DNA of 64,000 bases from Taenia hydatigena (taxonomy: Eukaryota > Platyhelminthes > Cestoda > Cyclophyllidea > Taeniidae). The stretch's first letter is position 1. Every line of letters starts with the position of its first letter. The notes under the pieces were generated by a model, which was given only the letters and a program-made list of their open reading frames with translations, was not told where the DNA came from and ran no database searches. The stretch lies in assembly GCA_036345935.2 (NCBI GenBank), contig JADWOT020000004.1, positions 466,658 to 530,657 of the forward strand, read 5' to 3'. The position numbers and the translations under genes are program-made. Of this stretch, positions 34,801-46,940 are shown piece after piece.

Positions 34801-37060
34801 TATGTGCAGCATTCCACCGTTGGTGTGCAAAGCGTCGCATGGAAAAGTGCGCAATCACATGGTGGAGTAGTTGGATTAAGGAATGAGAAGAAAATTACGA
34901 TTATTTGCTTAGCAAAATACTAATTGCCTCAAGTACTCGGAGTTGATTGGATTGCAACTGTGTGGGACTTAATAATCACACCTGAAGTATCCCCACAAAC
35001 ATTAGATATAAGGATTTTCGTTGACAGAACACAACTTACAAAATAAAGACTGACTGTAGGACTATAAGTGATGCATGAACATGGTAGTGGAAAGCGCCAC
35101 CAACAACTGAGAGTGGAAAGGAGTGAAGTGAAACTCCTACTTACTACTAATTGGATTGCACAACTCCATCGGATCAATGCAATTAACTCTCCTAGACTCG
35201 CCACTGTTACTTCTTATCAACCACCGCATCTTACTCACCTTAAGTTGGAAGCGAGCTGTTGAAGTAATGCCTCTCACTTAGCTTTACAAATGGAGGCTAT
35301 GCACACCTCCATTACTGGTTCCCCTGAAAGATGCTGACCAAATGGAAGCCAGTCTCACTTGTCTTACCCAAATGCGTTCCTACGCGAGCGAAAGCCATGC
35401 TAGTACTTCGTTATGACATGCCGTCTCTCTTTCTCACAACCGACACTGTTTGCGCATTTGTAGTGTAAAATGCTCGAGTTGCGTTGGCTAGGAATTCTTC
35501 GCATTCACTCTGTCTCCCTGTTTCTCACTCATCGAATGCACACTCATAGGCAGGAATGCGAGTGGACAAGTTGGTGCTGGCAAGACTGCATTGTCACTAG
35601 CACAAGGATTGGCGCCTTCGAGGCAAGTGCAAGAGAAATGCTGACCCGAATGTGGACGTGTGGGAAAATCGTCCTTCCACGTATCGCAAAATATCATGTA
35701 ATACGCATTATAGACCCTTCTCAAAAAGATCCGCGAATTGCTCACTGCCCATTTACAGTCTCTTTCGACAGGATCGTTAATGCATTGGGTGATTTAAATG
35801 GCTCGATTTTGTGAAAGCAAAGTGGGAAAAAGTTTAGGGATAAGCAACTTTAGAAGGCACCGCACAGCGTCCAAGCTAGAAGACAATCCACTTGGTGAAC
35901 TGGTTTGAGATGGATTAAAATCTCATTTTGATGATTGATCACAGCGGTTTCTTGAACGAAAAGAGCATCTCTTGAAAGCTGTGCTTCTGCTAACACCGAG
36001 GCTGTTTCGGCTGTGTCCATCGCGCATTCACAAAGTGATGCTCGGTGATAACCAACTCCAGCGATTACATCAGTTCGCCCACCTTTTATCTCATTTTACT
36101 TTACTTTATGCAACTGGTGGGCAGACGTCGCAAACTGCTTGATGGTGTGCTACTGAAGAGATTGTGCAAAGACAAAGACACGTTGGTATGCTGTACATAA
36201 AGCAATGTTAACGGTTCCGAACGTGGCTCTCATTAACTAGCGTGATCACGTCAGTTACATGGGATTAAGGAGGACCATCCCAAGCGTTGACAAATCTCTC
36301 ATTTTTAGTCACTTTAGGTGTTCGAATGGTCTGGCTCAAGGAATGAGTGTCCATGTATCAGGGTTTCGAATTTCCAGGCCGTGGGACTTTGGCTGCTCAG
36401 TGCAGCCAACGCGGACATGCATCAAACGGGTGCTAGAGATGCGGACACCTTCTTAGGTAGCGTAAGGTTTTCCTTCTCCCCAACTGATGGATAAGCGTTA
36501 AACATTACAGCGAAATAAAGTGAACAAGGTAAACTCACTGCATTTTGTAGGGAAGTAGCATTCAACTCTGCTCTCTCCTCCTCCTCCCTCTCCTACTCCT
36601 ACTTGTTGGCACAAGCGGTGGTCTTCTGTTCACAAACTCAGTTGGATTAAGACTATTAGGCATTCAATTCACCTTCAACTCGCAGTTACATTTCGTGTTA
36701 TATGAAACATTTGATGATGTAATTGCTGCTGCTGTTGTTGCTGACATTAACACTGCAAACGTGGCATCGAACCTCAAATTCAACGCAAATCTAATAGGAA
36801 AACACTGAAAGGTAGCACACTTACAAAGCAATGAATTAAGGAAAAGAAAGGTGTGACAGGCTGGTTTGTGTGCAGTTTTGAGCACATTTCTCGATCGGTG
36901 TTTCCAATGGTTCCAATTGCAAAAGTGCTGCAATCACGGCGGTGTAAGGGTAGCTAAAAAAAAGAAAACAAAAATAAGATTGCTTAAAAAAAAGAGAATA
37001 AAATTGATGCAGAACAGCAAAGCTGAAATTAAGGCAGGGCATCATTGCTATGGGACAGAG
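31871..37060. other. 5.2 kb with no assignable gene
   Basis: Several ORFs of 60-115 codons are open, but none has a copy elsewhere in the window, a convincing splice context or a recognisable motif. A pyrimidine-rich tract lies at about 36570-36605 and A-rich runs at about 36955-37000. Confidence 0.45.
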
Positions 37061-37061
37061 A

Positions 37062-37538
37062 ACACGAAAGGCTGATGATGACATTGAAGGTGTTCGTTAA
37101 ACCCACACTTCAGCAACTAAGGCCTCATGATGATGCTGCAAGTCAAATGATGCCACATACAACACAGAATGTGTTGGTCCCAAAGCAGCTAAGGCTGTTA
37201 GTCAGCGGTTCACTTGAGTGCACAATCAATGCAATTACAAAAGGGATAGTTGCGAGCGAATCGGTGGCAAAATTAGCAACTTCAGCCACGGAGATAGGAC
37301 TGGAAGCTCTAGTGTGCAAGAGGTTGGAAGGTCTCCTCACTCAATGGTTTTGTGGCTGAGGCAAGGAGCAGGGCTGTACTCGATTGGTGAATACAAGTCC
37401 ACGTTGCATCAAGTTGCGTTTGTTGAGGAGAATCGCCTACACTTGAGGCTGGACACTGAGGCGGTGTTGGCGGCCAATCAGACAAGGTATTCACTTAGCC
37501 CAGTTGACGCATCGTCTGGTCCTCATGAGCTGCAATAA
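37062..37538 (+). pseudogene. Duplicated fragment of a helical coding-like sequence
   Basis: The first frame (to 37359) contains ECTINAITKGIVASESVAKL and is Ala-, Leu-, Ser- and Thr-rich like a helical-bundle protein. An overlapping frame ends at 37538. It is the downstream half of the sequence at 39960-41293, copied with the 1.16-kb block. Both frames are equally preserved because the duplication is recent, so copy comparison does not reveal the true frame. Confidence 0.3.
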
Positions 37539-38231
37539 GTTCTTAGCAAGAATGTGTGGATTTGTGGTCCAAGTTCCACAGTTCATGCCTTCCGTGAAAG
37601 TGAGAGCAATGCGTGTCGGACAGAGAGGAACGAGCACTGATTGCGAATGCGGGCATGAATCAGGCATGTGTGCAGTGCAACTCGGAGGCATTGAGAGATG
37701 TGCCAAGTAGGGAAGGAAGAATGCCAACCAGCCTTGCATTGCAAGACTGATTATGGTGCAATTCAATGTACTTACCGGCGTCACTGTGGTAAGCTGAAAG
37801 GTATGTTGAGAAAGTGGTTGTGAATAGGTTGCTAGCAAGTGCTTCGGGTAGCGTTGCACTAACATGAATTATTCCTACGTAATCTGATGTGCTTCACTCC
37901 TGTTGGAGCCGTTTGTAAGCACAAAGTAGGCCTTAACTGCAAGGGACGTGTCGCTGTCTGACTACTATGCAATAGACATGTGTTCGTACTCACCATTACA
38001 CGCCGCGACTTCTGGCGATTCACCTAAATCAACGCAACATACTCAGTTACCTCGTGAGGACTAGTGCAGTGTAGGTCTGCCAACAGTTGGAGTCGTCAGA
38101 AGCACACTTAACCCAACACCACGTCAGATCGAAATACTGCATGTCAAGATGTTGCATTAAAAGGGAGGAAGAAAGTCGGCCGGCCTTATCAGTACGACCG
38201 TCTACTCACCTTCTTGCTCCCAATCCACGGT
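37072..38231. repeat. 1160-bp block identical by eye to 40827-41986
   Basis: Offset 3755 bp. It covers the two terminal exons and downstream region of C1, and stops inside C1 exon 7. Beyond both ends the copies diverge abruptly. Confidence 0.9.
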
Positions 38232-39617
38232 AACGGCAAGCTTTTTATGCTGCGCAATCCATTCGAATGTGGTTTCTTTACGGCCACCACGTCGTGTGAA
38301 GTTCAACGCGAATATTCTTAGGTCGGATTCGGTGTCCTTTGACAAATCACCTTCATTGAGCAGAGGAATCGTGATTAGCACATCGGATGGATTCATGGGG
38401 ACGCAAGATGACCTGCATAAATGCTCTACAAACTCACTGCACATAGGTGGTGCAGGTTGTCGAAGAGTAACGCCCTTCCATGTGCACCTACGGGCTCCTT
38501 TCACTCGAAAGTCAACCTGCATTTTAAGAAGCAAACAGGAACAGTATAGACAGAGTACAAAACCTTAAGCAAATGATGATTGGGAATACGAGAACGCGGT
38601 GATGACATTTCCATGAACAATGTACGGACCCTAGATTGACTGTTTGCGCCTCCAACAGCGAATTTGACCTCTACGTACGATTTCCCTTTCCGAAATCGGG
38701 AGAGTGGAAACGACGTTTTCAAGTCGATTTCACCTGTGAAGAAGGAATGTTTAGTGATTAGACCTCCTGGCTCTTCTTTTCTCCAAATCTTAGGTATTTG
38801 AACGGATCTGTTGGCACATCTACCACATAAATCGCATTGACCACTTGAAGTGCTGTGCTGACTGAGGCATGTGGATTTGAAAAACTGGTTTTTGTCAAGC
38901 AGGCCTCCAACCCGCATAATTTGCGCTCTTTCTTCTCCAACCCCCTCCACTCACCTTCCTCCGGCTTTCGAAAAGCACATTTTGGCACGAAAATTGCTGT
39001 CGAAAATAGTCCAGCCTTTTCTTCTATTTGCAATGCCTCCGCCTTGGATACGTCGGTTACAGTGAGGTTAGCACTGTCTAAAATTACGTACAAAAGTGTC
39101 GATGTACCAAACGAGTGTTCTGATACACCACTCCTGGCTATACCCAAAGGATTGCTTACCATGGCAGGCAAACAAAAATAAATTTTCCCGATCTTCTACC
39201 TACCTTTATCTATTTGGCAGGGCCTACCCAATTCCTCGCCTTTAACGTAGCACACGCCATTTTCAACCTTGATTATAGAAGGATCGTAATTTTTCCTCAA
39301 CGCTTTTATAACCTACAACGAAGTTGAAACTCCCATTGTAGCCCTCAATGCATGGACACCTCACCCTTGTGGCAGGGTTACATTACACACTCTGCCTCGT
39401 AATGTCTATGTTAATTCAAGTGGGAGTGGATCGCATGATGCGAATTTGGATCGTGAAGGGACATGCAAGAAAGTGCTTAGTATCGTGTTGGCAAGATAAG
39501 TCTGCTCATGCAAAAGTGTTATTCTTACGCCGTCTTTGGGTAAACGGAAGTACATCGGTGGTGATGACCCCTCAGGTGTTCCAACAATGCGGGAGCCCCA
39601 CAGCACTGGCTCCGCTT
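37875..39617 (-). CDS. C1: secreted family C gene, first exon not found
   Basis: Exons in transcript order: 39529-39617, 39200-39312, 38955-39133, 38630-38733, 38210-38516, 37994-38023 (30 nt), 37875-37936. All splice phases agree with C2 and the joined frame is open for about 294 codons from exon 2 to the stop. Recognisable stretches are AEPVLWGSRIVGTPE (exon 2), VENGVCYVKGEELGRPCQID (exon 3 of this list), FSTAIFVPKCAF, EVKFAVGGANSQS and TLRQPAPPMCSEFVEH. It has six or more cysteines and potential N-glycosylation sites (NLT, NFT, NGS), as expected for a secreted or extracellular protein. I do not recognise the family. No signal-peptide exon like that of C2 is visible between 39618 and 40820, so the copy may be 5'-truncated. 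Confidence 0.6.
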
Positions 39618-39959
39618 CTGCTTCACAGAAGTAAAAAAGTGGTGTTAAATGAAAACAAGAAGCAGCTATTCCATCGACACAAAGGAATGGAAACGCGCAT
39701 TGCTCTGGGAGCAAGCAGCGTCAAAATGATCATTTCTTGACGAATCTTCTGTCAAACACTCGTCATTTTCGGCGTGTTTCGGCAATGCGAACGAGGGCCT
39801 TACCGTTGACAGTGAGTGTAGTCGTGGGACCTGTCAGATGCAAACATACGTCAGGAGGTGACTCAGTCAAGTGGCACTTGAGTGAATGGATCGGTGCATT
39901 GAGAGTTGTGAAAGTAAGTCAGTGCATCAACTTACCAGGCGACGTCGTTGCTGCTTGAG

Positions 39960-41114
39960 TGCAAAAACAACACTTCATGGAAGGCTTGGCTATTTATATT
40001 AGACCTTCCAAATTTGCGCATCAGAAAGGCATTTCAAGGCGTTTTCAAATAAAGTGGGTAAAGCAAGCTAACTGTGGCGTGGAAGAGAACCTTTTACATC
40101 AATTAAAAGAAGTTGAACAAAGCTTCAAACTGGCGTTGCAAATAAGCGCAACTTACGTTGGGATGTCGTAGCTAAGAAAGGGTGGTAGTCTGTGAGTAAA
40201 AGTAATCAAAAATGAGTGAGCACACAATCAGAATGGCGACTTACGAGCGTGGGTTGGTTGCGGCGGGGGCAGTTCCGGTTCTGCAAACAAGTCGTAGAAT
40301 TACTACAGCTAGTCACTACCAGCATGGGCCAAAATGCTACTCGCGATGTGAAGCAGATGCTTCGGGAAATATAGGCAAAAGAAGGGCTAATGGCAGCCTG
40401 AATGATAGTTGATGCATGTGGGTTTGATGTATGTCGTTCGATAAGGAGCTATTCCAGCAAAAGCGCACAATGCTGTTCGTTTGAGGTGCCACGAGCACGC
40501 AGCTGTCCGTGTACCGCCATAGCGAAGCAAGTGCAGCTTGAAGTACGCAAACCGGCTCAGAAGAAATACTGTCACAAACTAAACATCTCAACCTTAACCT
40601 TAGCCTGTAACTTGGTAGGTGCAGCATTGGATGCCCTGGTGTCCACGAGGAGGGAAATTGGCTTCCCTCTAACCAGTCGCACAATGGAACCTTTGTTCGT
40701 GGCACTTTAAATTGGCATAGCCTTTACTGACCATGTGCTGTCGCTAGCTGAAACCAAGACAAGGGATTGTGAAGTCATCTCCTCTGCTCATCAGCTTCTT
40801 CGCGATGTGGCGGAGAACACAAAAGGCTGATGATGACATTGAAGGTGTTCGTTAAACCCACACTTCAGCAACTAAGGCCTCATGATGATGCTGCAAGTCA
40901 AATGATGCCACATACAACACAGAATGTGTTGGTCCCAAAGCAGCTAAGGCTGTTAGTCAGCGGTTCACTTGAGTGCACAATCAATGCAATTACAAAAGGG
41001 ATAGTTGCGAGCGAATCGGTGGCAAAATTAGCAACTTCAGCCACGGAGATAGGACTGGAAGCTCTAGTGTGCAAGAGGTTGGAAGGTCTCCTCACTCAAT
41101 GGTTTTGTGGCTGA
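39960..41114 (+). pseudogene. Decayed coding-like sequence, helical protein
   Basis: Several plus frames in series look like parts of one helical protein: a frame with QVVELLQLVTTSMGQNATRD near 40280; one with LVGAALDALVSTRREIG near 40610; after a stop at 40708-40710, the same frame continues ISSAHQLLRDVAENTKG to 40829; then, one frameshift later, ECTINAITKGIVASESV to 41114. The breaks imply a pseudogene or misread introns. The Ala/Leu/Ser/Thr-rich style recalls talin- or vinculin-type helical bundles, but I cannot confirm that. The order relative to C1 and C2 suggests it was trapped between the tandem copies. Confidence 0.3.
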
Positions 41115-41986
41115 GGCAAGGAGCAGGGCTGTACTCGATTGGTGAATACAAGTCCACGTTGCATCAAGTTGCGTTTGTTGAGGAGAATCGCCTACACTTG
41201 AGGCTGGACACTGAGGCGGTGTTGGCGGCCAATCAGACAAGGTATTCACTTAGCCCAGTTGACGCATCGTCTGGTCCTCATGAGCTGCAATAAGTTCTTA
41301 GCAAGAATGTGTGGATTTGTGGTCCAAGTTCCACAGTTCATGCCTTCCGTGAAAGTGAGAGCAATGCGTGTCGGACAGAGAGGAACGAGCACTGATTGCG
41401 AATGCGGGCATGAATCAGGCATGTGTGCAGTGCAACTCGGAGGCATTGAGAGATGTGCCAAGTAGGGAAGGAAGAATGCCAACCAGCCTTGCATTGCAAG
41501 ACTGATTATGGTGCAATTCAATGTACTTACCGGCGTCACTGTGGTAAGCTGAAAGGTATGTTGAGAAAGTGGTTGTGAATAGGTTGCTAGCAAGTGCTTC
41601 GGGTAGCGTTGCACTAACATGAATTATTCCTACGTAATCTGATGTGCTTCACTCCTGTTGGAGCCGTTTGTAAGCACAAAGTAGGCCTTAACTGCAAGGG
41701 ACGTGTCGCTGTCTGACTACTATGCAATAGACATGTGTTCGTACTCACCATTACACGCCGCGACTTCTGGCGATTCACCTAAATCAACGCAACATACTCA
41801 GTTACCTCGTGAGGACTAGTGCAGTGTAGGTCTGCCAACAGTTGGAGTCGTCAGAAGCACACTTAACCCAACACCACGTCAGATCGAAATACTGCATGTC
41901 AAGATGTTGCATTAAAAGGGAGGAAGAAAGTCGGCCGGCCTTATCAGTACGACCGTCTACTCACCTTCTTGCTCCCAATCCACGGT
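40827..41986. repeat. Second copy of the 1160-bp identical block
   Basis: Identical by eye to 37072-38231. It covers the two terminal exons of C2 and ends inside exon 7 at the position where C1 and C2 coding begins to differ. Confidence 0.9.
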
Positions 41987-43716
41987 CACGACTAGTCTTT
42001 TTCTTCCTCCAACCCAATCCAACATGGTGTATCTGCCGTAATCGCGTCTTGTGTATTTCAAAACGAATACCCTTAGGTCGGATTCGGTGTCCTTTGTCAT
42101 ATCGCCTTCATTAAACAGAAGAATCGCGATTAGTACATTGGATGGATTCATGGGGACGCAAGATGACCTGCGTAAATGCTCTACAAACTCACTGCACATA
42201 GGTGGTGCAGGCTGTCGTAGAGTAATACCATCCCATGTGCACCTATTTCTTCCGTTAAATTTAAGGCTAACCTGAATTGTAGAAGGGAAAATAGAACACA
42301 GTTGATGCATCACGAAATCCTTAGTAAATTGTTAAGAGGACTACGCGAACGTCGTAAGGACATTTCCATAAAAAATGCACAGACCATAGATTGACTGTTT
42401 GCGCCTCCAACAGCGAATTTGACCTCAACATCCCATTCCCCCTTCCGAAAGCGTGAAAGTGGAAACGATGCATTGTAGTCGATGTCTCCTGCGTAGAAGG
42501 AATGTTTGGTGATTAGACTTCCTGGATCCTCTTTCCTTAAAACTCTTAGGCATTCAAGATTTTGTGCTGCCCAATACGGTGGTGTTAGGAAAATTACTTT
42601 ATGTCAAGCAGGCCTTCACCCTGCGTAAATTTTGTTCATCCTTCTCCACCTCCCTCCACTCACCTTCCTTTGGCTTCTGAAAAGCACATTTCGGCACGAA
42701 AATCGCTGTTGCAAATAGCCCATTTTCTCCCCACACAAATATTGCCTCCTCTTTGGATATGTCGTTTAGAGTGATGTTGGCACTTTCTACAATTGCACAC
42801 AAAAGTGTCCATAGACCAATCACGTTTTCCAAGTTATCACTCCTGATTGTGCTCAAAGGTTTGCTCACCATAGCAGACAAATGAAAATAAGAGTTCTCGA
42901 TCTTCTACCTACCTTCATCCATTTGGCAGGGCCTACCCAGTTCTTTGTCTCCATCGTAGCATATGCCATTTCCAACGTCGATGTCAGAAGAATAGCCATT
43001 TTTTCCAAAAGCCGATAAAAGCTACAATAAAATTGAAACGCCCATTGTAGTCTTCAATGCATGAACACCATACCCTTGTGGCAGGGTTACATTACATATT
43101 CTGCCTTTCAATGTCTCTGTTGATTCATGTGGAAGAGGAATGCATGACGTGAATGTGGATCGTGTCAGCAAGATGTGTCTGTTCATGCAAAAGTTTTATG
43201 CTTACGCCTTCGTGGGGTAAACGGAAGTACGTCAGTGGTAATGACTTCTCGGGCGTTCCAATAATGCGGGAACCCCACAGCACTGGCTCCGCTCCTATTT
43301 CGCAGGGTTAAAAATACATTAAACTTTTATCTGGTGCATCCAAATAAAGGTCAGGCATTTGTGAGGGAGAAGACGAGTGCATTATGTATTGTGATATGTT
43401 TTCGCCTCGAAAATGCACCAGGTGCCACTATGACACTTGAGCGAATAAATCACTACGCTAGCAGCTTGCAATTCTTATCTGTTTAGAAAATGGAATTAAA
43501 TATCTGGCATTACGGCCCAACCATGCCAAAGTGTGCCGCTAATTCCGCCTTCATTTCAGATTTTGTTCATTCGCAAAAGCTAATCTTACTATTACCGCAT
43601 GCGTTGGATTATAGCACACAGTGACTTGTTCAAAAATAAATGAAGTCATAATGGAGGAATGAATACGTACCTGAGTAGTGGGCGACGAGTATGAGGAGAA
43701 CGGCAACACTCAACAT
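41630..43716 (-). CDS. C2: secreted family C protein, eight exons, 309 residues
   Basis: Exons in transcript order: 43671-43716, 43206-43294, 42909-43021, 42664-42842, 42385-42488, 41965-42271, 41749-41778 (30 nt), 41630-41691. Lengths sum to 930 nt and phases agree at every junction. Exon 1 is a compact signal peptide, MLSVAVLLILVAHYS. Mature landmarks are AEPVLWGSRIIGTPE, GNGICYDGDKELGRPC, SANITLNDIS, ATAIFVPKCAF, EVKFAVGGANSQS and TLRQPAPPMCSEFVEH. Exon 7 encodes SPEVAACN within a phase-1 micro-exon, and the last exon ends EAHQIT. There is no second membrane segment or anchor, so secretion is likely. The family is unknown to me. A tandem paralogue (C1) and a dead inverted copy (C3) lie nearby. 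Confidence 0.7.
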
Positions 43717-44251
43717 GACACAAGTTAGTTGTCCATCCAACCCCCTTGTGTGCATTTATGTACTCTTCAATTCGACCTCATCCCACGGTTGGTTAGCTGG
43801 TTGGCTGCAGTTGCAACAGTAAGTAGATGGTCTCTAATGACACAATGCCATTCAACCTGTTTGCACCAGCATTGCGTGGGCGTCAGTTTGGTGCTCACAG
43901 TAAGGCCTTACAAGTTTGGTGCTTGCGATGAAGTAACGTGTACAGATCCTAATGCTCTTAGTCAGTCGTAACCTAACCCATTCACCACGAAAGATTGTTG
44001 GCATTCTTCCGATCTCGAGTGACGATTGTGGCACGAATTCACGTGGCGACATCAGGCTGTCCTTCTGAGCGAACTCGCACAAACAATTGTTCGTGCACCA
44101 AATAATTGAGGTTGACAATTAGGGGTTTTCTTACCTAAGAATGTTGCTAATAGGCCTTGCATACACATTCACCTCTTTTAGGAGCAAAAGCGATCAGATG
44201 CCGGAAAATTATATTGAATGCGTTAGCTATTGCTGTGCCGTAAACCATTGT

Positions 44252-44530
44252 GATATTCCAACCAACCTAGACTCGCAAGTCACTTCATTTTGATGGTCAG
44301 ACCATCTCAGGGCTTCTGCAACTCACAGAGGTCATTCAAATCCACACAGGCGCATCCAAGTGAATGAATGATTGAAGGCGTCTGCCCAGTCACCTGCAAG
44401 TGTGTATCACTGCATGTCAAAGTTATCAAAAGGCCAAGTTGTTTCTGCTCACACATTTGTGACTGAAACAATTTTAAGTGGTGGTAATCGTAGGAAAGTA
44501 GACATGAAATAACGAGAAGATTACCGAGTT
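44252..44530 (-). repeat. Repeat R2, copy a, with an exon-like core
   Basis: Matches 46250-46539 directly and 62120-62402 in reverse complement. On the minus strand a segment after a 'cacttgcag' acceptor encodes VTGQTPSIIHSLGC...NDLCELQK, interrupted here by a stop. The right-arm copy is the most open. Confidence 0.55.
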
Positions 44531-45960
44531 ACTGTGGCGATTCTTGTGGCAAACGCATATACACATCGATACTGTGACCAGAAGTGTTGAAGCTTTGCAT
44601 GTCAATGCAAATCGGCGCGGCATGTTGCAAGACGGCAAAATTTGAATAATTATTTAGTGAATGGCAGAGCCCAAAGTAAGGGTAGGAAAGGGTAAACTCT
44701 TCGGAGTGCGCCTCATATGAATTATGCATTTACTGCTGCCGTCTCGCCATTCGGTGTTGTTGCCCTCTGACGTCTCATCCTCAATTTGGGGGAAAACGGA
44801 GAGATTGATGGGCGCAGTCACGAGTGCAGGCACTTTCATCACACGAGAAACAGGAAGATGTCTTCGCGTACATTTGCATGCAGACCACGCTTGTGTTGCC
44901 TTGTCGGTGTAACCAGTGCCAATACTAATGCTACTTTCACGATGAGCTTGAAAGAAGTCGGGCGTCAATCTCAATCGAACTTGCCTATATATGTATGCCC
45001 TGATCTGGTTTAGTGAACAGCCGGTGGATTGGCTATGTTGTCTACAAATGGTAGACTCGACCAGAACCGAGGCAAATATTCAACGGTTCTTCATGGTGCA
45101 CCATGATGGATAATAGGCTGACAACGACAAAGTGACTTGACCAAGGGCCAAATTAATGTTACTTCGAGAAGCCTATTCAAAATGGGCAACTGAATGCAAA
45201 TGCTGTGCCTGTGAAGGAGTGCAATATGACAGAATATGCGCCGAAGTTGACGCTTACAAGTGGTTAAACCCAGTGATTCGAGCCTCTTAGCCCAAAGGGA
45301 ATGAATGAATGATCAGGCTGGCACACGAACACGGCTACTTCCAGTGTGGATGCAAAAAGGCATAAACTCCTCAGCATCCGTTTTACCAAATGTTGTAGAT
45401 GTTGTTGTTGGTCATTTTCAATTCGCCTTCTGCGACACGAGATGCGATGGGGTGATTAGTTAGGACAATGGATATTCACTGCACCCACATCCGCGTGAAC
45501 TATGGTTTCCCGGAAAGACGAGCACCAAACTGGTTACAAGAAGTCAAATGAAGCGAGGAATGCCAACGCATCAATTGAACCTCTCACCATCAACTCTGGC
45601 AGAATAATTTAGCCCAATTGACGTGGAGGCAGCACCAGATAGCTCTGCCGAATGCGGTTATCCTGACGTCAAACATTAGAAGAAGTGAGTATGGACTGGC
45701 AACAAATGAGTTAAAGTTGCCCTTGGACAAGCTCTTGGTAATTACGACCATGGATGAGCTTGGCGTCTCTCTTACGGTGACTTAAGCTTACAATCTGAAC
45801 TATCCAGCCGTGCCCGCATCGCATCATTTCTCTCGATACTAACTTTGAGTGTACAAGGAATCAGTGCCACCGGTTAAATTTAATGCGTACGGCTTGGAAC
45901 TAATTTGCAACTAATGCACAACAATCCCGAATGCAATCAATCTTTCAGCAAATGCCACAG
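44531..45960. other. Region with little assignable content
   Basis: Around 44740-44870 it matches the far upstream flank of C3. The rest shows no conserved open frame or repeat copy. Confidence 0.4.
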
Positions 45961-46539
45961 CAATGTGCAATTGATGTTTACCAAGGCGTCATGTAGCACA
46001 CCTCGAGAACGGGACTCTATTGCATGACTCGTGTATTCAAGTAGGTGTGCCCGGATGAGGGATTAGGAGCGTGGATAAACGCTTCTTGAGGCCTTAACTC
46101 TTTACACAATCCAAAATCATTTCAACAGAAAACGCAGCGTTTTTGGTTGAGTTAGATTTGCCATTAGCAAGCAATCTTTGCACTAAAATTAAGTGCATTC
46201 AACCAATGAAAAATGCTAATCGTGTAGAATGAAATAAAGTTGCTGATAAGTGGCTTGTGATATTCCAACCAATCTAGACTAGCACATCACTTTACGTTGA
46301 TGGTCAGACCATCGCAGTGCTTCTGCAACTCACAGAGGTCATTCGAGTTCACGTAGTCACGCCCAGGTGAATGAATGACTGAAGGCGTCTGCCCAGTCAC
46401 CTACAAGTGTGCATCAGTGTACGTCAAAGTAATCAAAGGGCAGGTTGTTTCTGCTCACACATATGTGACTAAAACAGTTCCAAAGTAGTGAGCTGTGCAT
46501 AAAAACATAGTAGGCAAGAAGCAGCGAGGAGATCACCAG

Positions 46540-46722
46540 TGTAGTACTTTGTTTGTACTATCGGTTTTGGTTAGGGCCACAGAGAGGTGGCCATCTTGCC
46601 CTAGCTGCGTAAGCTGGCCACTAAGCCATGCCAGCGGCTTATTTCCCTCTGCCCGTTGAATATATATATTCTATCCTAGTATTCTGCCGTTTTTGCCTTC
46701 GAGGGAGCCTTGGGACGCTACA
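46540..46722 (+). mobile_element. Solo-LTR-like insertion L1
   Basis: A 183-bp element starting TGTAG and ending CTACA, with an internal 'gaatatatatattct' TATA-like tract. It is flanked by ACCA (46535-46538 and 46723-46726). The opposite arm near 62105-62125 has the uninterrupted site 'gatcaccaaagctacc' in reverse complement. TG...CA termini with a 4-bp duplication fit a solo LTR. Confidence 0.7.
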
Positions 46723-46940
46723 ACCAAAGCTACCTTGGTATACACATGCATGCACAGTGTTATCAGTAACTTAACCTACTTGCGTCAGACATGCTAAGAC
46801 TGTGGTTCAGCGCAAACTGGTTTAACGTATGTCAAGTTTGTTGTAGTATTAGAATTACTGCTCAGCATCCTCCTTCAACGATATTCTATGGCTCACAAGA
46901 GACAGAGGAAGTGTTGTCACACACACGGATCTAGTACCAG

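Noticed and set aside
37491..37865. 124-codon minus ORF, identical at 41246-41620
   Set aside because: It lies downstream of the C1 and C2 stop codons inside the identical block. Identity comes from the recent duplication and there is no coding signature.
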